Source: Ruminococcus turbiniformis (GTDB lineage: Bacteria > Bacillota > Clostridia > Lachnospirales > Lachnospiraceae). From it: a DNA stretch of 64,000 nt. Under the pieces are notes generated by a model. That model worked only from the letters and a program-made list of their open reading frames with translations. It did not search any database and was not told the origin of the DNA. Where the stretch lies: assembly GCF_020687545.1 (NCBI RefSeq), contig NZ_JAJEQX010000009.1, positions 1-64,000 of the forward strand, in the 5' to 3' direction. The position numbers were made by a program, and so were the translations under genes. Shown here piece by piece: positions 17,027 to 25,557 of the stretch; position 1 is the stretch's first letter, and each line of letters starts with the position of its first letter.

Positions 17027-17809
17027 ATGGATCAGAACACATTGATTGGAATATTGATACCATTTGCCGGGACCGCTCTTGGCTCGGCAATGGTTTTTTT
17101 TATGAAGAAGGAGATGAGCGGACAGCTTCAGAAGCTTCTGCTCGGGTTCGCATCGGGAGTGATGATGGCAGCTTCTGTCTGGTCGCTTCTCATTCCCGCG
17201 ATCGAGATGGCGGAAGAAAAGGGAGGAATCTCCTGGATGCCGCCGGCAGTCGGATTCCTGCTGGGGATGGGGTTCCTGCTCATCCTTGACACGGTAACGC
17301 CGCATCTGCATTTTACGGACGACAAGCCGGAGGGAATGCCGTCCCATTTAAAAAAAACAACCATGCTTGTCCTTGCGGTGACGCTCCACAATATACCGGA
17401 AGGCATGGCGGTGGGAGTTACCTTCGCGGGCGTTCTCTCGGAGAATGCGTCTATGACTCTGGCCGGGGCATTTGCGCTTTCAGTGGGAATCGCCATTCAG
17501 AACTTCCCGGAGGGGGCCATCATATCCATGCCGCTTCAAAGCCAGGGACTTTCAAAACCCAGGGCATTTGCATACGGGGCGCTTTCCGGCATCGTGGAGC
17601 CGGCAGCTGCGCTTGTCACAATCCTGCTGACGTCGTTTGTCGTTCCGCTTCTGCCGTATCTTCTGTCCTTTGCGGCGGGAGCTATGATCTATGTGGTTGT
17701 GGAAGAACTGATTCCGGAAGCCCAGACAGGGGAACATTCAAATATCAGCACCATCGGTGTTGCAGTCGGTTTTGTGCTGATGATGATTCTGGATGTGGCA
17801 CTCGGATAG
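17027..17809 (+). CDS. ZIP family divalent metal transporter
   Basis: Membrane carrier expected to import zinc or another divalent metal. The 260-aa protein has about eight hydrophobic segments and the ZIP metal site in two helices: HNIPEGMAVG (about residues 122-131) and QNFPEGAIIS (about 163-172). These are the paired H-N-x-P-E-G and x-N-x-P-E-G motifs of the ZupT/GufA subgroup. The first half of the His-rich loop (TPHLHF) is short. The metal cannot be assigned from sequence. It has its own promoter and lies next to the iron-like flavodoxin unit. Confidence 0.9.
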   Translation: MDQNTLIGILIPFAGTALGSAMVFFMKKEMSGQLQKLLLGFASGVMMAASVWSLLIPAIEMAEEKGGISWMPPAVGFLLGMGFLLILDTVTPHLHFTDDKPEGMPSHLKKTTMLVLAVTLHNIPEGMAVGVTFAGVLSENASMTLAGAFALSVGIAIQNFPEGAIISMPLQSQGLSKPRAFAYGALSGIVEPAAALVTILLTSFVVPLLPYLLSFAAGAMIYVVVEELIPEAQTGEHSNISTIGVAVGFVLMMILDVALG

Positions 17810-17844
17810 AAGTGAAGTATGGCAAGATAATTGTGAATGATGGC

Positions 17845-17873
17845 TTGCAATTATGTGCAATAAGTGATATTCT
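17845..17873 (+). promoter_or_regulatory. Promoter for the glycine riboswitch-AGCS unit
   Basis: TTGCAA (17845-17850) and TATTCT (17868-17873) with a 17-bp spacer. Transcription would begin near 17880, so the transcript would start with the stable hairpin at 17881-17912. Confidence 0.6.
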
Positions 17874-17880
17874 TTTATTT

Positions 17881-17912
17881 GCCGCGCAGAAAGGCCGAAT
17901 TTTCTGCGCGGT
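17881..17912 (+). other. GC-rich hairpin at the 5' end of the riboswitch leader
   Basis: GCCGCGCAGAAA pairs with TTTCTGCGCGG. It has no T tract on this strand, so it is not a convincing terminator for the ZIP gene; it may cap the leader RNA. Confidence 0.5.
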
Positions 17913-18053
17913 AAACTCAGGAGAGTCTCTTTATGTATAAAGGCGGATGACATTAACCGGCCTTTCTGCATACAGGAGCGCCGAAGGTGTAAGCGGGATC
18001 TCTGTTCTGACGGGAGAGATGCCGTGAGTCTCTCAGGCAAAAGGATGGAGGTA
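17913..18053 (+). promoter_or_regulatory. Glycine riboswitch (gcvT motif)
   Basis: The leader contains the two most conserved gcvT-motif blocks, GCGCCGAAGG (17978-17987) and CTCTCAGGCAAAAGGA (18030-18045), with GGAGAG (17920-17925) as the opening strand. I see one complete set of conserved blocks, so it looks like a single aptamer with an enlarged arm. No terminator lies between the aptamer and the gene. Instead GGAGG (18046-18050), the ribosome site, directly adjoins the closing region, which argues for translational control of the downstream symporter. Confidence 0.88.
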
Positions 18054-18060
18054 TAAAGGA

Positions 18061-19473
18061 ATGTTTGAGCAAATCAATCAAATTATTACTGTAGTGCAGG
18101 GAGCTGTGTGGGGGCTTCCGCTGATTATTCTGATCCTGTTTACAGGATTTCTGCTCACAGTCAGGCTGGGCCTTCTTCAGGTAAGGCATCTCGGCAAAGC
18201 TTTCAGGTTCATGGTGAAAAACGAAGATGAGGGGCACGGGGAAGTGTCAAGTTTCGGGGCGCTGTGCACCGCACTGTCCGCAACGATCGGAACGGGAAAT
18301 ATTGCCGGTGTTGCAACCGCGATCGCAGCGGGAGGACCGGGTGCGCTTTTCTGGATGGTTGTGGCGGCTTTTTTCGGGATGGCTACCAAGTATGCGGAAG
18401 GTCTTCTGGCGATTAAGTACAGAACGGTCGATAAGGAGGGCCACGTGCTTGGAGGCCCGTTCTACTATATCGAAAACGGTATGGGGAAAAAATGGAGGTG
18501 GCTGGCAAAGCTGTTCGCTTTTTTCGGAGCATGTGTCGGCCTGTTCGGAATCGGCACTTTTACCCAGGTGAACAGTATTTCATCTGCGGTGACAACGTTT
18601 TTTGACCCGAAAGCAGCACATACGGTGTCCCTGTTTGGAATGGAGTATTCCTGGGCAACTGTGATCGCCTGCATCATACTGACTCTGTGTGTCGGCCTTG
18701 TCGTGCTTGGCGGACTGAAACGAATCGCGAAGGTTTCCGAAGTTGTCGTTCCGTTTATGGCGATTCTTTATGTGGGACTTGCGCTGATCGTAATATTTAC
18801 AAATATAACGGCTGTTCCCGCGGCATTTGTGAGTATCGTAAAATCAGCCTTTACAGGCAGTGCCCTTGCGGGAGGCGTGATGGGAACAATGGTAATGGCA
18901 ATGCAGCAGGGAATTGCCAGGGGAATCTTTTCCAATGAATCCGGGCTTGGAAGCGCGCCCATTGCGGCGGCTGCTGCCGTGACAAAAGAACCGGCGAGGC
19001 AGGGACTTGTCTCCATGACAGGAACGTTTATCGACACGATTATCATCTGCACGATGACCGGACTCTCGATTGTGATCGCCGGCTCCTGGGCAAATCCGGA
19101 TCTGGAAGGAGTGGAGATCACGATGGATGCATTCCAGAAGGGGCTTCCCTTCCCGCCTGTGGTGGCATCGTTTGCCCTGATGCTCTGCCTTGTATTCTTC
19201 GCGTTTACAACGATTCTCGGATGGAATTATTATGGAGAGCGCTGCGTTGAATATCTTTTCAACAGAAAGCAGGCCGTAGTTACGGGATACAGATGGCTTT
19301 ACATACTTGCCGTGTTTATCGGACCGTTTATGACAGTTGCCGCTGTGTGGAATATCGCGGATATTTTTAACGCTTTGATGGCATTCCCGAACCTGGTGGC
19401 TCTGCTGGTACTAAACGGTGTTGTTGTCAAAGAGTCGAGAGATTACTTTGCCAGACTGAAAGAAAGCAGATAA
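18061..19473 (+). CDS. Sodium:alanine/glycine symporter (AGCS family)
   Basis: Membrane symporter bringing in alanine or glycine with sodium. The 470-aa protein has about ten hydrophobic segments and the AGCS signature regions: ATIGTGNIAGVATAI (about residues 77-91), GGPFYYIENGMG (about 130-141) and NESGLGSAPIAAAAA (about 293-307). The glycine riboswitch immediately upstream points to glycine as substrate or signal. The ATG is set by GGAGG at 18046-18050. It ends before a 20-bp perfect hairpin shared with the convergent aldehyde dehydrogenase. Confidence 0.94.
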   Translation: MFEQINQIITVVQGAVWGLPLIILILFTGFLLTVRLGLLQVRHLGKAFRFMVKNEDEGHGEVSSFGALCTALSATIGTGNIAGVATAIAAGGPGALFWMVVAAFFGMATKYAEGLLAIKYRTVDKEGHVLGGPFYYIENGMGKKWRWLAKLFAFFGACVGLFGIGTFTQVNSISSAVTTFFDPKAAHTVSLFGMEYSWATVIACIILTLCVGLVVLGGLKRIAKVSEVVVPFMAILYVGLALIVIFTNITAVPAAFVSIVKSAFTGSALAGGVMGTMVMAMQQGIARGIFSNESGLGSAPIAAAAAVTKEPARQGLVSMTGTFIDTIIICTMTGLSIVIAGSWANPDLEGVEITMDAFQKGLPFPPVVASFALMLCLVFFAFTTILGWNYYGERCVEYLFNRKQAVVTGYRWLYILAVFIGPFMTVAAVWNIADIFNALMAFPNLVALLVLNGVVVKESRDYFARLKESR

Positions 19474-19517
19474 CCGGGTATATTAAAAAACGAAAACAAG
19501 ACAGACGGAATCAAAAG

Positions 19518-19575
19518 AGCCGCGGCGGCTATGGCTGTTCCAGGAGGGACATCAGCCATAGCCGCCGCGGCTTTC
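19518..19575. terminator. 20-bp perfect inverted repeat, bidirectional terminator
   Basis: AGCCGCGGCGGCTATGGCTG (19518-19537) pairs without mismatch with 19553-19572 and is flanked by AAAA on one side and TTT on the other. It therefore serves both the AGCS gene and the convergent aldehyde dehydrogenase. Confidence 0.85.
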
Positions 19576-19599
19576 CTTCACTCTGAATTTATGTGAATC

Positions 19600-21087
19600 C
19601 TATTTTGCGGGATAGAACCCGGTCGGGGCCTCGCCCATATTAATCATTATATTTTTCATCTGGGTATAATGTTCCAAAATAACTTTATGTGTCTCGCGGC
19701 CGATTCCGGAAGCCTTGTATCCGCCGAACGGAGCGCCTTCCGGTATTGCGTTGTATGTATTTACCCACATACGGCCTGTCTCAACAGCCCTGGATACGCG
19801 CAGCGCCCGGTTGATGTCACGGGTCCATACCGCGCCGCCCAGGCCGTATTCACTGTCGTTTGCCATTGCGATGACTTCGTCTTCGTCCTTAAATTTCAGG
19901 ACACATGCCACCGGTCCGAAGATCTCCTCCTGAGCGACACGCATGTCATTTGTTACATTCCCGAGGAGCGTAGGACGGATAAAGCAGCCGTTTTCCAGTC
20001 CTCCGTCTGTGATCTGATAACCACCGCAGAGTACTTCCGCGCCTTCTTCTTTTCCGATTTCAACATATTTTAATATTTTTTCCATCTGATGCCGGTTGAT
20101 CTGGGCACCCATCTGCGTATCTTTCTCCCAGGGCATTCCCACTTTTACCTGATTGAAGCGGTTTACCGCATCTTCTACGAACCGGTCATAAATGTCTTCC
20201 TGTACGAACACACGGGAGCCTGCGCAGCATACCTGGCCCTGGTTGAAAAGAATACCCATCTGCAGACCGTCCATTGCCATCTCCCAGTCACAGTCATCAA
20301 AGAAGATATTGGCGGATTTGCCGCCCAGCTCCAGCGTGGAGGGGATCAGCTTTTCGGCCGCGGCCAACGCTACATTTCGTCCGACTTCTGTAGAGCCGGT
20401 GAATGCAAGTTTGCGGAAGCCCTTGTGCTCAAGCATGTACTGACCGGATTTTGATCCGGCTCCGGTGATTACATTGAAGACTCCGGCAGGCACTACATCC
20501 TGAATCAGGCGTGCAAGTTCAAGTACGCTTAAAGGTGTGGTGCTTGACGTCTTAAACACGGTGCAGCAGCCGCTTGCAAGAACCGGGGCAAGCTTCCATG
20601 CAGCCATCAGAAACGGAAAATTCCAGGGAACAATCTGCCCTACAACACCGATCGGTTCGCGGAGTATCAGACTAAGTGTATCTGTGCCGAGGATGGAAGC
20701 GCTTCCTTCGTCTGCCATGATGCATCCTGCGAAGTAGCGGAAGTGCTGTGCGGAATACGGGATATCAACAGAGAGAGTTTCCCTGATGGGCTTGCCGTTG
20801 TCGAGCGACTCAACCATTGCGAGAAATTCCGCGTTTTCATCGATAATATCCGCGATTTTATTTAAGATGGCGGCCCGTTCGTTGACCGGAACATTTTTCC
20901 ATGAGGCAAATGCCGTCCATGCGGCTTTAACCGCGTCATCAACATCTTCCCGGGTTGCCTCGGCGCATTCTGCAAGAACGCGGCCGTCAGCCGGGCAGAA
21001 TGTCTTAAATGTTGCCCCATCGGAGGCGTCTTTCCACTGTCCTCCGATAAATAACTGATATTTGTCCTGAAGTTTCACGTTCTGCAT
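19600..21087 (-). CDS. NAD(P)-dependent aldehyde dehydrogenase
   Basis: Oxidises an aldehyde to the carboxylate; cytoplasmic. The 495-aa protein is a full-length ALDH superfamily member of the betaine/phenylacetaldehyde dehydrogenase type. Visible landmarks are the PWNFPF coenzyme-site segment (about 158-163), catalytic Glu in LELGGKSANI (about 262) and catalytic Cys in NQGQVCCAGSR (about 296). The substrate cannot be told. AAAGGAGG precedes the ATG. It has a promoter of its own and no gene partner on the same strand. Confidence 0.92.
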   Translation of the reverse strand: MQNVKLQDKYQLFIGGQWKDASDGATFKTFCPADGRVLAECAEATREDVDDAVKAAWTAFASWKNVPVNERAAILNKIADIIDENAEFLAMVESLDNGKPIRETLSVDIPYSAQHFRYFAGCIMADEGSASILGTDTLSLILREPIGVVGQIVPWNFPFLMAAWKLAPVLASGCCTVFKTSSTTPLSVLELARLIQDVVPAGVFNVITGAGSKSGQYMLEHKGFRKLAFTGSTEVGRNVALAAAEKLIPSTLELGGKSANIFFDDCDWEMAMDGLQMGILFNQGQVCCAGSRVFVQEDIYDRFVEDAVNRFNQVKVGMPWEKDTQMGAQINRHQMEKILKYVEIGKEEGAEVLCGGYQITDGGLENGCFIRPTLLGNVTNDMRVAQEEIFGPVACVLKFKDEDEVIAMANDSEYGLGGAVWTRDINRALRVSRAVETGRMWVNTYNAIPEGAPFGGYKASGIGRETHKVILEHYTQMKNIMINMGEAPTGFYPAK

Positions 21088-21138
21088 AAAAATCCTCCTT
21101 TCATTCTGTGTTATTGTGAATATTTCCTGCTATTTTTA

Positions 21139-21167
21139 TAATTATCACGAAATATACTCGAAGTCAA
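21139..21167 (-). promoter_or_regulatory. Promoter for the aldehyde dehydrogenase
   Basis: On the minus strand, TTGACT (21162-21167) and TAATTA (21139-21144) are 17 bp apart, about 50 bp before the start codon. Confidence 0.55.
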
Positions 21168-21319
21168 CAAAAATTAAAGATTTAACAATGGAATTATCAG
21201 ATAAATTTGATAAAAGTTTGACAATACACTTCGCAGATGACATGTAAATATTTCTTTTTCATGATAATCATGGACATGAATAACAAGTTCTGAAAATACA
21301 TGATCGTGTGTTTTTGGGA

Positions 21320-21348
21320 TTGCATTCTACTATATTTTGTATTAGAAT
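21320..21348 (+). promoter_or_regulatory. Candidate nrdD promoter in the 364-bp gap 21088-21451
   Basis: TTGCAT (21320-21325) and TAGAAT (21343-21348), 17 bp apart. The rest of the gap is AT-rich; I see no gene or convincing RNA in it. A TTGACA at 21213-21218 lacks a matching -10. Confidence 0.5.
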
Positions 21349-21451
21349 AAATTCCGTACAGTGCTTCTGCCCTAAAAACCTTCATGTAAAGGCAGGTGAA
21401 CGGTATACGGGGCAGAGTACAGTGAAAATGCACGATTAAGGAGACAGACGA

Positions 21452-23611
21452 ATGCAGATTATCAAGAGAAACGGCGCGGAAGAAGTATTTGACATTAAAA
21501 AGATTATCAGAGCGATCACGAAGGCGGACAGCTCCACAGAAGGAAGGTGCCTTACAGATTCGCAGATTGAGGATATCGCGGAGTTTGTTGAATTTAAATG
21601 TAATAAACTGAAGAGAGCGGTGTCTGTGGAGGAAATCCAGGATATGGTGGAGAACCAGATCATGGCCACAGGCGCTTTCGAGCTGGCGAGAAGATATGTG
21701 AGATACCGTTATAAGAGATCTCTCGTGCGCAGGGCAAACACGACGGACAACAGGATTCTTTCGCTGATCGAGTGCAATAATGAGGATGTAAAACAGGAAA
21801 ATTCAAATAAGAATCCGGCGGTGAACAGTGTTCAGCGAGACTATATGGCAGGAGAAGTCAGCAGGGACCTGACTCAGAGAATGCTCCTTCCGGAGGACAT
21901 TGTGGAGGCGGACAAAGAGGGAATTATCCATTTTCATGATTCGGATTACTATGCGCAGCACATGCATAACTGCGATCTGGTCAATCTGGAGGATATGCTT
22001 CAGAACGGTACGGTGATCAGCGGGACAATGATCGAGAAGCCGCACAGCTTTTCTACCGCATGCAATATCGCGACGCAGATCATCGCGCAGGTGGCCAGCA
22101 ACCAGTACGGAGGACAGAGTATTTCTCTGGCGCATCTTGCGCCGTTTGTACAGGTGTCAAGGGATAAGATCAGAGCGGAAGTCATAAAAGAGATGGAAAC
22201 CATCGGATTTGACTGCCCGAAGGAGAAGCTTCATGAGATTGTGGAGGGCCGTCTGAAAAAGGAAATTACAAAAGGCGTGCAGACCATTGAATATCAGGTG
22301 ATTACGCTGATGACAACCAACGGGCAGGCTCCTTTCCTTACTGTATTTATGTACTTAAATGAGGCAAAGTCGGAGTCAGAGAAGAGGGATCTGGCCATGA
22401 TTATCGAGGAGACGCTGCGTCAGCGATATCAGGGAGTAAAAAACGAGGCCGGCGTATGGGTGACACCGGCGTTCCCGAAGCTGATTTACGTGCTTGAGGA
22501 GGACAATATCGAGGAGGGAACCCCGTACTATTATCTGACCGAACTGGCTGCGAAGTGTACATCAAAACGCCTTGTACCGGACTATATTTCAGAGAAGAAG
22601 ATGAAAGAGCTCAAAGAAGGGAACTGCTTCCCTGTGATGGGATGCAGAAGCGCGCTTAGCCCGTGGAAGGATGAGAACGGAAATTATAAGTTCTATGGCC
22701 GCTTCAACCAGGGCGTTGTGACGATCAACCTTGTGGACGTGGCGCTTTCTTCCGGCGGGGATATGGACAAGTTCTGGAAGATCTTCGATGACAGGCTGGA
22801 ACTGTGCTATCGCGCGCTGATGTGCCGACACAACAGGCTGAAGGGAACTCTCTCCGACGCGGCGCCGATTCTCTGGCAGTTCGGCGCGCTGGCAAGACTT
22901 AAGAAAGGGGAGACGATCGATAAGCTGCTCTACGGCGGATATTCCACGATCTCTCTCGGATATGCGGGACTTTATGAGTGTGTGAAGTATATGACAGGCA
23001 AATCACATACAGACCCGGAGGCAACGCCGTTTGCCCTGGATGTGATGAAACATATGAATGAGGCGTGCGACAAGTGGAAAGCAGAGACAAACATCGGATT
23101 CAGCATCTACGGTTCGCCGATTGAAAGCACGACGTACAAGTTCGCGAAGTGCCTGCAGAAACGGTTCGGCATTGTGCCGGGCGTGACGGACAAGAGCTAT
23201 ATTACGAACAGCTATCATGTCCATGTGGGCGAGGAGATTGACGCTTTCTCAAAACTGAAATTTGAGTCCCAGTTCCAGGCACTCTCCACAGGAGGGGCGA
23301 TCAGCTACGTGGAGGTACCGAATATGCAGGACAATATTCCGGCAGTACTTCAGGTTATACGCTTTATCTATGACAATATCATGTATGCGGAGCTTAATAC
23401 AAAGAGCGATTACTGCCAGGAATGCGGATATGACGGAGAAATCCGTATTGTGACAACAGAGGAAGGAAAGCTTGTGTGGGAGTGCCCTCACTGCGGAAAC
23501 CGAAACCAGGATACGCTGAATGTGGCAAGACGTACATGCGGCTATATCGGAACACAGTTCTGGAACCAGGGCAGAACCCAGGAGATTAAAGAGAGGGTGC
23601 TTCATCTGTAA
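21452..23611 (+). CDS. nrdD: Anaerobic ribonucleoside-triphosphate reductase
   Basis: Class III glycyl-radical ribonucleotide reductase, making dNTPs without oxygen. The 719-aa protein begins with an ATP-cone (about residues 1-90). It ends with a zinc ribbon of two CxxC pairs (CQEC, CPHC) and the glycyl-radical loop RTCGYIG about 25 residues from the C terminus. It is full length. AAGGAGACAG precedes the ATG. Its stop codon overlaps the start of nrdG by one base, so the activase is translationally coupled. Confidence 0.97.
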   Translation: MQIIKRNGAEEVFDIKKIIRAITKADSSTEGRCLTDSQIEDIAEFVEFKCNKLKRAVSVEEIQDMVENQIMATGAFELARRYVRYRYKRSLVRRANTTDNRILSLIECNNEDVKQENSNKNPAVNSVQRDYMAGEVSRDLTQRMLLPEDIVEADKEGIIHFHDSDYYAQHMHNCDLVNLEDMLQNGTVISGTMIEKPHSFSTACNIATQIIAQVASNQYGGQSISLAHLAPFVQVSRDKIRAEVIKEMETIGFDCPKEKLHEIVEGRLKKEITKGVQTIEYQVITLMTTNGQAPFLTVFMYLNEAKSESEKRDLAMIIEETLRQRYQGVKNEAGVWVTPAFPKLIYVLEEDNIEEGTPYYYLTELAAKCTSKRLVPDYISEKKMKELKEGNCFPVMGCRSALSPWKDENGNYKFYGRFNQGVVTINLVDVALSSGGDMDKFWKIFDDRLELCYRALMCRHNRLKGTLSDAAPILWQFGALARLKKGETIDKLLYGGYSTISLGYAGLYECVKYMTGKSHTDPEATPFALDVMKHMNEACDKWKAETNIGFSIYGSPIESTTYKFAKCLQKRFGIVPGVTDKSYITNSYHVHVGEEIDAFSKLKFESQFQALSTGGAISYVEVPNMQDNIPAVLQVIRFIYDNIMYAELNTKSDYCQECGYDGEIRIVTTEEGKLVWECPHCGNRNQDTLNVARRTCGYIGTQFWNQGRTQEIKERVLHL

Positions 23612-24150
23612 TGAATTACGGAGAGATAAAAAAATGTGATATTGCAAACGGGGAGGGAGTGAGAGTCTCCCTTTTCGTATCCGGGTGTACCCACCACTGT
23701 CCGGGGTGTTTTAACCGGGAAACGTGGGATTTTGATTACGGGAAACCGTATACAGACGAGACGGAAGAAGAGATTTTATCCGCACTTGCGCCGGACTATA
23801 TAGACGGGCTGAGCCTTCTCGGCGGGGAGCCCTTTGAGCCGCAGAACCAGAGGACGATTATTGGTCTTTTGAAAAAGGTGAGAGAACGTTTCCCGGAAAA
23901 AACGGTATGGTGTTATACAGGGTATTTGTTTGATCGGGATCTGTTAAACAAAAGCCGGGCGAGATGTGAATACACGGATGAGATGCTGTCCATGATCGAC
24001 ATTCTGGTTGATGGGAGATTTGTGGAGGCATTAAAGGATATCCGGCTTGTGTTTCGCGGCTCCTCCAATCAGCGTATCATCGATGTAAAAAAGACGCTTC
24101 AATCCGGTACGGTCACAGCGTGGGAGCCGAAGGTGCGCAGAGGCATGTGA
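23611..24150 (+). CDS. nrdG: Anaerobic ribonucleotide reductase activating protein
   Basis: Radical-SAM activase that installs the glycyl radical on NrdD. The 179-aa protein carries the iron-sulfur motif CTHHCPGC (residues 26-33) and a SAM-binding GGEP (residues 72-75). Its start overlaps the nrdD stop in TAATG. The next 80 or so bases hold only a weak GGCGTC/GACGCC hairpin before the decayed sigma/anti-sigma locus on the other strand. Confidence 0.95.
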   Translation: MNYGEIKKCDIANGEGVRVSLFVSGCTHHCPGCFNRETWDFDYGKPYTDETEEEILSALAPDYIDGLSLLGGEPFEPQNQRTIIGLLKKVRERFPEKTVWCYTGYLFDRDLLNKSRARCEYTDEMLSMIDILVDGRFVEALKDIRLVFRGSSNQRIIDVKKTLQSGTVTAWEPKVRRGM

Positions 24151-24234
24151 AATATATCTTCAAAAGAAAAACCGCGGCGTCGGAGTCTGCTCATGGCAGA
24201 AAACTGACGCCGGGGGTTCTGATGCAAAATATAT

Positions 24235-25047
24235 TTACAGAGGAATCTCTATTTTGTATACGCAGGTCTCTTCGAGATACATACGGTAATCTCCGAGAGG
24301 TTAAGTCCTTCCGGAGAGAACATACCGATTTTGTCAGGGATATATTTCCCGTCAGCGTCGAGCAGAACGGTGTATCCGGCTGGAACGGCACCCTGTTCTG
24401 CGGCGGCCTCGCTGAAAGAGTAGGCTACTCTGACTTCATACGGTGTGACGGTGACAGAGGAGACGCCCTGACCGTCGGGACCGTACTGGTTGACCTCAAC
24501 AGTTTTTGTGTCGATCTCCTGACGTGTGATCTTAGTTGAGAAGTTCCATTCTCCGGAGAGCATCAGCGTGCTGTCCTGCTGTCCCCACATGGGGATAAGC
24601 TCTGTGATTGTGAGATCCCACTGGAATGTGTCCGGAATTTCATATTCTACATACGGGTAGAGACTGAACTCGATGCGCGTCATTCCGACAAAGGTGTTTT
24701 CATCGGTAAATTCTCCCTTAAGGTCAAGATAGGGATTCACGGTGCCGGCGGTGCGGAACTCTTCGGAGAACGGTTCTTCTGACTCGATTTTGACAGAGAG
24801 GGTCAGGGACTCTTCTGTGCAGACAAATCCACGTTTTAAACCATTCCGGATTTTTCAGATCTTTTATATTCTGATATCCTTTCAATATTACAGAGCCGAC
24901 CAGGTCGAGGGCATCCTGCTCATTTTTCATCTGCAGAAATGCCATCCTGTACAGATATTCCTGATACTGGCGGATAAGCTGTCCGTAGGCATCCGGATTG
25001 CCCCGGACTGCCTTGCGGACGAGTCGTATTTCTTCCTCCCTGTTCAT
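24235..25047 (-). pseudogene. Remnant of ECF sigma factor fused to its anti-sigma-type C-terminal domain
   Basis: From the ATG at 25047 (AAAGGAG upstream) about 73 codons encode the start of an ECF sigma factor region 2, ending at WFKTW near 24830. The sequence then continues in a different frame as an extracytoplasmic beta-rich domain (24249-24815), starting GFVCTEESLTLSVKIE and resembling the C-terminal domain of DUF4179/DUF5643 anti-sigma proteins. A second frame change near 24295 restores a natural tail (DYRMYLEETCVYKIEIPL) ending at 24235. The rest of the sigma gene and the N-terminal half of the partner are gone. The simplest reading is one deletion joining two adjacent genes plus a small indel. 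Confidence 0.7.
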
Positions 25048-25110
25048 AAAGCAGGGGCTCCTTTCTGTTCGTGTAAAGAGCGCTCTTTTTGTCGTATTGA
25101 CTTTACATAG

Positions 25111-25141
25111 ATTAGACTCGAAAAGCAAGTGTCCGGTTGCA
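25111..25141 (-). promoter_or_regulatory. Possible ECF-type autoregulatory promoter of the lost sigma gene
   Basis: On the minus strand, TGCAACC (25135-25141) and GTCTAAT (25111-25117) stand in ECF-like -35/-10 positions, with 18 bp between the AAC and GTC cores, 64 bp upstream of the remnant start. The match is by eye and tentative. Confidence 0.3.
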
Positions 25142-25152
25142 GAAAGTTTTCC

Positions 25153-25181
25153 TTGACTTATACGGAGCTTCTTCCTATAAT
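25153..25181 (+). promoter_or_regulatory. Promoter for T-box-leuS
   Basis: TTGACT (25153-25158) and a perfect TATAAT (25176-25181) with a 17-bp spacer. Confidence 0.8.
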
Positions 25182-25189
25182 AAATGAGT

Positions 25190-25486
25190 ATATTGTAAAA
25201 GACAAAGAAGGGGAATAGTAGGAGCGTACCGTTTTCCAGAGAGCTGCCGGACGGTGAGAGGCAGCGGCGCAAACTCTGAACTGGCCCCGGAGTTCTTCCG
25301 CTGAAAAACAGAAGTAGGCGGAGGCGGGTATTCCCGTTACAGAATCAATGAGTGCATTTGCCACGGAAAGAAGGAAAAGCGGCAGAGTTTTCTCTTCTCA
25401 ATGCGGCAGATGAACAAGAGTGGTACCACGGAAACAAGCCTTTTCGTCTCTTGAAGTGTTCAGAGAGAAAAGGCTTTCTTTATGCC
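25190..25486 (+). promoter_or_regulatory. Leucine T-box leader with CUG specifier
   Basis: Stem I begins with GGGG and an AGTA loop-E element (about 25214-25223) and closes with GAA-CTG-GCCCC, placing the Leu codon CTG (25281-25283) in the specifier loop. The apical GGTG is at about 25254. The T-box GAGTGGTACCACGG is at 25418-25431 with the tRNA-pairing TGGTACC. A terminator follows: AAGCCTTTTC (25436-25445) pairs with GAAAAGGCTT (25467-25476), then TCTTT. Uncharged tRNA-Leu would favour read-through into leuS. Confidence 0.92.
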
Positions 25487-25557
25487 GTCGGGCGGCGAAA
25501 AGGCCTGCCGGAGGCATATTTCCTGCATGAAAACATTTGAAAGAGAGGAATCACCAC

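Noticed and set aside
21197-21433. Minus-strand 78-aa ORF in the ALDH-nrdD gap
   Set aside because: Poor codon pattern, no ribosome site, and it lies over the likely nrdD promoter.
24150-24234. Terminator after nrdG
   Set aside because: GGCGTC/GACGCC pairing has a large loop and no T tract, so it is not listed as a feature.
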